From: an uncultured Clostridia bacterium
GTDB taxonomy: Bacteria; Bacillota; Clostridia; Lachnospirales; Lachnospiraceae
DNA: 6,832 nt
Reading direction: 5' to 3'
Assembly: GCA_937888895.1 (NCBI GenBank)
Contig: CALASV010000251.1
Location: 1 to 6,832, forward strand
Shown: positions 5,222 through 6,832 of the stretch, piece by piece
Layout of the letters: each line of letters opens with the position of its first letter
Numbering within the stretch: the first letter of the stretch is position 1
Notes under the pieces: model-generated
What the model was told of the DNA's origin: nothing
Database searches by the model: none
Seen by the model: only the letters and a program-made list of their open reading frames with translations
Program-made: the position numbers and the translations under genes

Positions 5222-6214
5222 AATGTGCTTGATATTAAAAATTTGAAAATTGTATTTCAGAGTGAAGAAGGTATTGTTTGTGCTGTAGAAGGAATTGATA
5301 TTTGTGTTGGTGAAGGAGAAAAAGTTGCGATTGTTGGAGAGTCAGGTTGTGGAAAAAGTGTAACAAGTCTTGCTTGTATGAAATTACTAAATACACCTCC
5401 TGCGTATGTAATGGCAGATAAATTTGAATTTATTTCTCATAATGGAGTAACACATCATATTTTAGAAAAAACAGAAAATGAAATGCTTATGCTTCGTGCA
5501 GAAGAAATGGCAATGATTTTTCAAGACCCGTCTACTTTTTTAAATCCTGTTATGACAATAGGAGAGCAATTAGATGAAGTATTTATTTACCATAAAAAGA
5601 TGAAACCGAAAGAAGCGAGACAGCATAGTATAGAAATAATGAAGGAAGTGGGAATTCCAGACCCAAAGATGAGAGCTGAGCAATATCCTCATGAGTTATC
5701 TGGTGGCTTAAAACAACGAATTTTAATTGCGATGGCTACTTCACTTTCTCCGAGATTGTTAATTGCTGATGAACCAACAACGGCATTGGATGTTACCATT
5801 CAAGCACAAATTTTACAGTTAATTTCCAAACGATGTGAAAAAGAAAAAATGTCACTGTTAATGATTACGCATGACCTTGGTGTAGTTCGTGAAATGGCAG
5901 ATAGAGTATATGTCATGTATTGTGGAAAAATTGTGGAGCAAGGGACGGTAGACGAAATTTTACAAACGCCTCAGCACCCATATACAAAGGCTTTGATTGA
6001 TACAATACCAAGTTTGGATAGCAAAGTAGAGCGTTTTGTACAAATTCCACATAATGTACCACATCCAATGCATAAGCCAGAAGGATGTTATTTTTCTAAT
6101 CGATGTGCTTATTGTACGAAACTTTGTAAAAAAACAATGCCACCACTATTTGACCGTGGAAATGGCAGGAAAATTCGTTGTTACTACGAAGTGGAGGAAT
6201 TATGGGAGAAATAA
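5219..6214 (+). CDS. dppD: Peptide-type ABC transporter ATP-binding protein, DppD/OppD family
   Basis: One of two ATPases powering the importer on the cytoplasmic face. The 331-residue product has all nucleotide-binding motifs: Walker A GESGCGKS (40-47), Q-loop FQDP with Gln102, signature LSGGLKQR (160-167, where most relatives have LSGGMRQR), Walker B LLIADE (180-185), D-loop TALD (188-191) and switch His218 in ITHDLG. The C-terminal oligopeptide/dipeptide transporter domain begins at HPYTKALIDTIPSLD (253-267) and carries Cys290, Cys296, Cys299, Cys303 and Cys321. This Cys cluster is common in the family and has been linked to an iron-sulfur cluster in a mycobacterial DppD. Length is normal. 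The last 13 nt overlap the dppF-like start, implying coupled synthesis of the two partners. Confidence 0.95.
   Translation: MNVLDIKNLKIVFQSEEGIVCAVEGIDICVGEGEKVAIVGESGCGKSVTSLACMKLLNTPPAYVMADKFEFISHNGVTHHILEKTENEMLMLRAEEMAMIFQDPSTFLNPVMTIGEQLDEVFIYHKKMKPKEARQHSIEIMKEVGIPDPKMRAEQYPHELSGGLKQRILIAMATSLSPRLLIADEPTTALDVTIQAQILQLISKRCEKEKMSLLMITHDLGVVREMADRVYVMYCGKIVEQGTVDEILQTPQHPYTKALIDTIPSLDSKVERFVQIPHNVPHPMHKPEGCYFSNRCAYCTKLCKKTMPPLFDRGNGRKIRCYYEVEELWEK
6193..6204 (+). promoter_or_regulatory. dppF: Ribosome binding site of the dppF-like gene, inside dppD
   Basis: GGAGG at 6193-6197 lies only 4 nt before ATG 6202, within the dppD coding region. The motif is strong but the spacing is short. Together with the 13-nt gene overlap it supports translational coupling of the two ATPases. 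Confidence 0.65.
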
Positions 6215-6832
6215 TCCTAAAAACGAACGACCTTACGATAGACTTTAAGGTGAAGAAAAATTTATTTGGGAAAGCAGACAGATTATCAGCAGTACAAAAT
6301 GTCAATATAGAAATTCGTAAAGGTGAGATTTATGGTTTAGTAGGAGAATCGGGTTGTGGGAAAACAACACTTGCGAATGCAATACTTGGATTTGTACCAA
6401 TTACTTCTGGTTCATTTGAATTTTTAGGTCATACGATTGATGCAAAAACAAAACAAGCAGAATGGAAAGAAGTAAGAAAATCGATGCAAACGGTATTTCA
6501 AGACCCGTATTCTTCTTTAAATTCACGATTTAATGTTTGGCAAATCATTTCCGAACCACTTTATATTGCTGGAGAACGAAATGAAAAAGTATTGCGTGAG
6601 AAGGCAGCAGAGCTTATTGAAAAAGTGGGTCTTTCTCTAAAGGATTTAGACCGTTATATCTTTGAATTTTCGGGAGGACAACGGCAACGAATCGCAATAG
6701 CTCGTGCACTGATTACAAATGCAGAACTAATTATTTGTGATGAACCAACTTCGGCACTCGATGTTTCAGTTCATTCGCAAATTTGTAATTTGCTATTAGA
6801 TTTACGAGAGGAATTTGGATTAACTTATGTTT
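6202..6832 (+). CDS. dppF: Peptide-type ABC transporter ATP-binding protein, DppF/OppF family (3' end cut by window)
   Basis: The second ATPase, which pairs with the DppD-like protein. The frame stays open to the window end; 210 residues are visible of a usual 310-330. It starts MGEIILKTNDLTIDF, then has the KVKKNLFGKADRLSAVQNVN segment (16-35) characteristic of DppF/OppF, in which a phrase like FG(K)xxxxxxAVdgV precedes the core. Walker A GESGCGKTT is at 48-56, Q-loop FQDPYSSLN with Gln100 follows, the signature FSGGQRQR is at 156-163, Walker B LIICDE at 176-181 and D-loop SALD at 184-187. The residue two before FSGGQ is Phe where His is usual (HEFSGGQ). The switch His and the C-terminal domain lie beyond the window. 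Confidence 0.94.
   Translation, partial: MGEIILKTNDLTIDFKVKKNLFGKADRLSAVQNVNIEIRKGEIYGLVGESGCGKTTLANAILGFVPITSGSFEFLGHTIDAKTKQAEWKEVRKSMQTVFQDPYSSLNSRFNVWQIISEPLYIAGERNEKVLREKAAELIEKVGLSLKDLDRYIFEFSGGQRQRIAIARALITNAELIICDEPTSALDVSVHSQICNLLLDLREEFGLTYV

Noticed and set aside
6036..6305. Two frames (plus and minus) across the dppD-dppF junction
   Set aside because: Both overlap strongly conserved ATPase sequence; products have no recognisable features.
1..6832. CRISPR arrays, insertion sequences, tRNA/rRNA genes, riboswitches, rho-independent terminators
   Set aside because: I looked for direct repeat arrays, transposase motifs, terminal inverted repeats, tRNA-like T-loops and GC stems followed by T-runs, and saw none. 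The window is almost fully coding on one strand.

Overview
The window looks like chromosomal DNA from a low-G+C, Gram-positive-type bacterium, most likely Bacillota/Clostridia and possibly a Lachnospiraceae-like gut lineage. G+C is about one third by eye. Shine-Dalgarno sites are AGGAG-like, a UUG start is used, and the substrate-binding protein is a lipoprotein, as expected for a single-membrane cell. The taxonomic guess is inference from composition and gene style, not from a marker gene.

Everything is on the + strand and tightly packed, so it reads as one operon cut at both ends. Region 1 (1-1045) holds the 3' end of an unrecognised beta-rich protein (3-344). It is followed by a 228-residue protein (359-1045) that I cannot name firmly; its C-terminal half resembles FMN-binding split-barrel (pyridoxamine-phosphate-oxidase-like) proteins. 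Region 2 (1047-6832) is a full peptide-type (Opp/Dpp/nickel superfamily) ABC importer: a family 5 substrate-binding lipoprotein (1047-2957), two permeases (dppB-like 2979-4085, dppC-like 4151-5137) and two ATPases (dppD-like 5219-6214, dppF-like from 6202, cut by the window end).

The lipoprotein would capture a peptide-like or other small ligand outside the cell. The two permeases form the membrane channel and the DppD/DppF heterodimer powers import. The ligand cannot be read from the sequence. The binding protein starts 1 nt after the stop of the 228-residue protein and lacks its own ribosome binding site, so these two genes are probably translationally coupled. No promoter, terminator, tRNA, mobile element or CRISPR array is visible, and no gene-free stretch exceeds about 80 bases.

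I do not see a wholly new system; the core is an ordinary transporter. The unusual points are: apparent complete absence of GATC from the 6.8 kb, with matching Asp codon choice; a duplicated translation-start region and a 21-codon micro-ORF between the permease genes; a second micro-ORF before dppD; an extra hydrophobic hairpin in the DppB-like permease; a large insertion in the binding protein; and a charged tail on the DppC-like permease.
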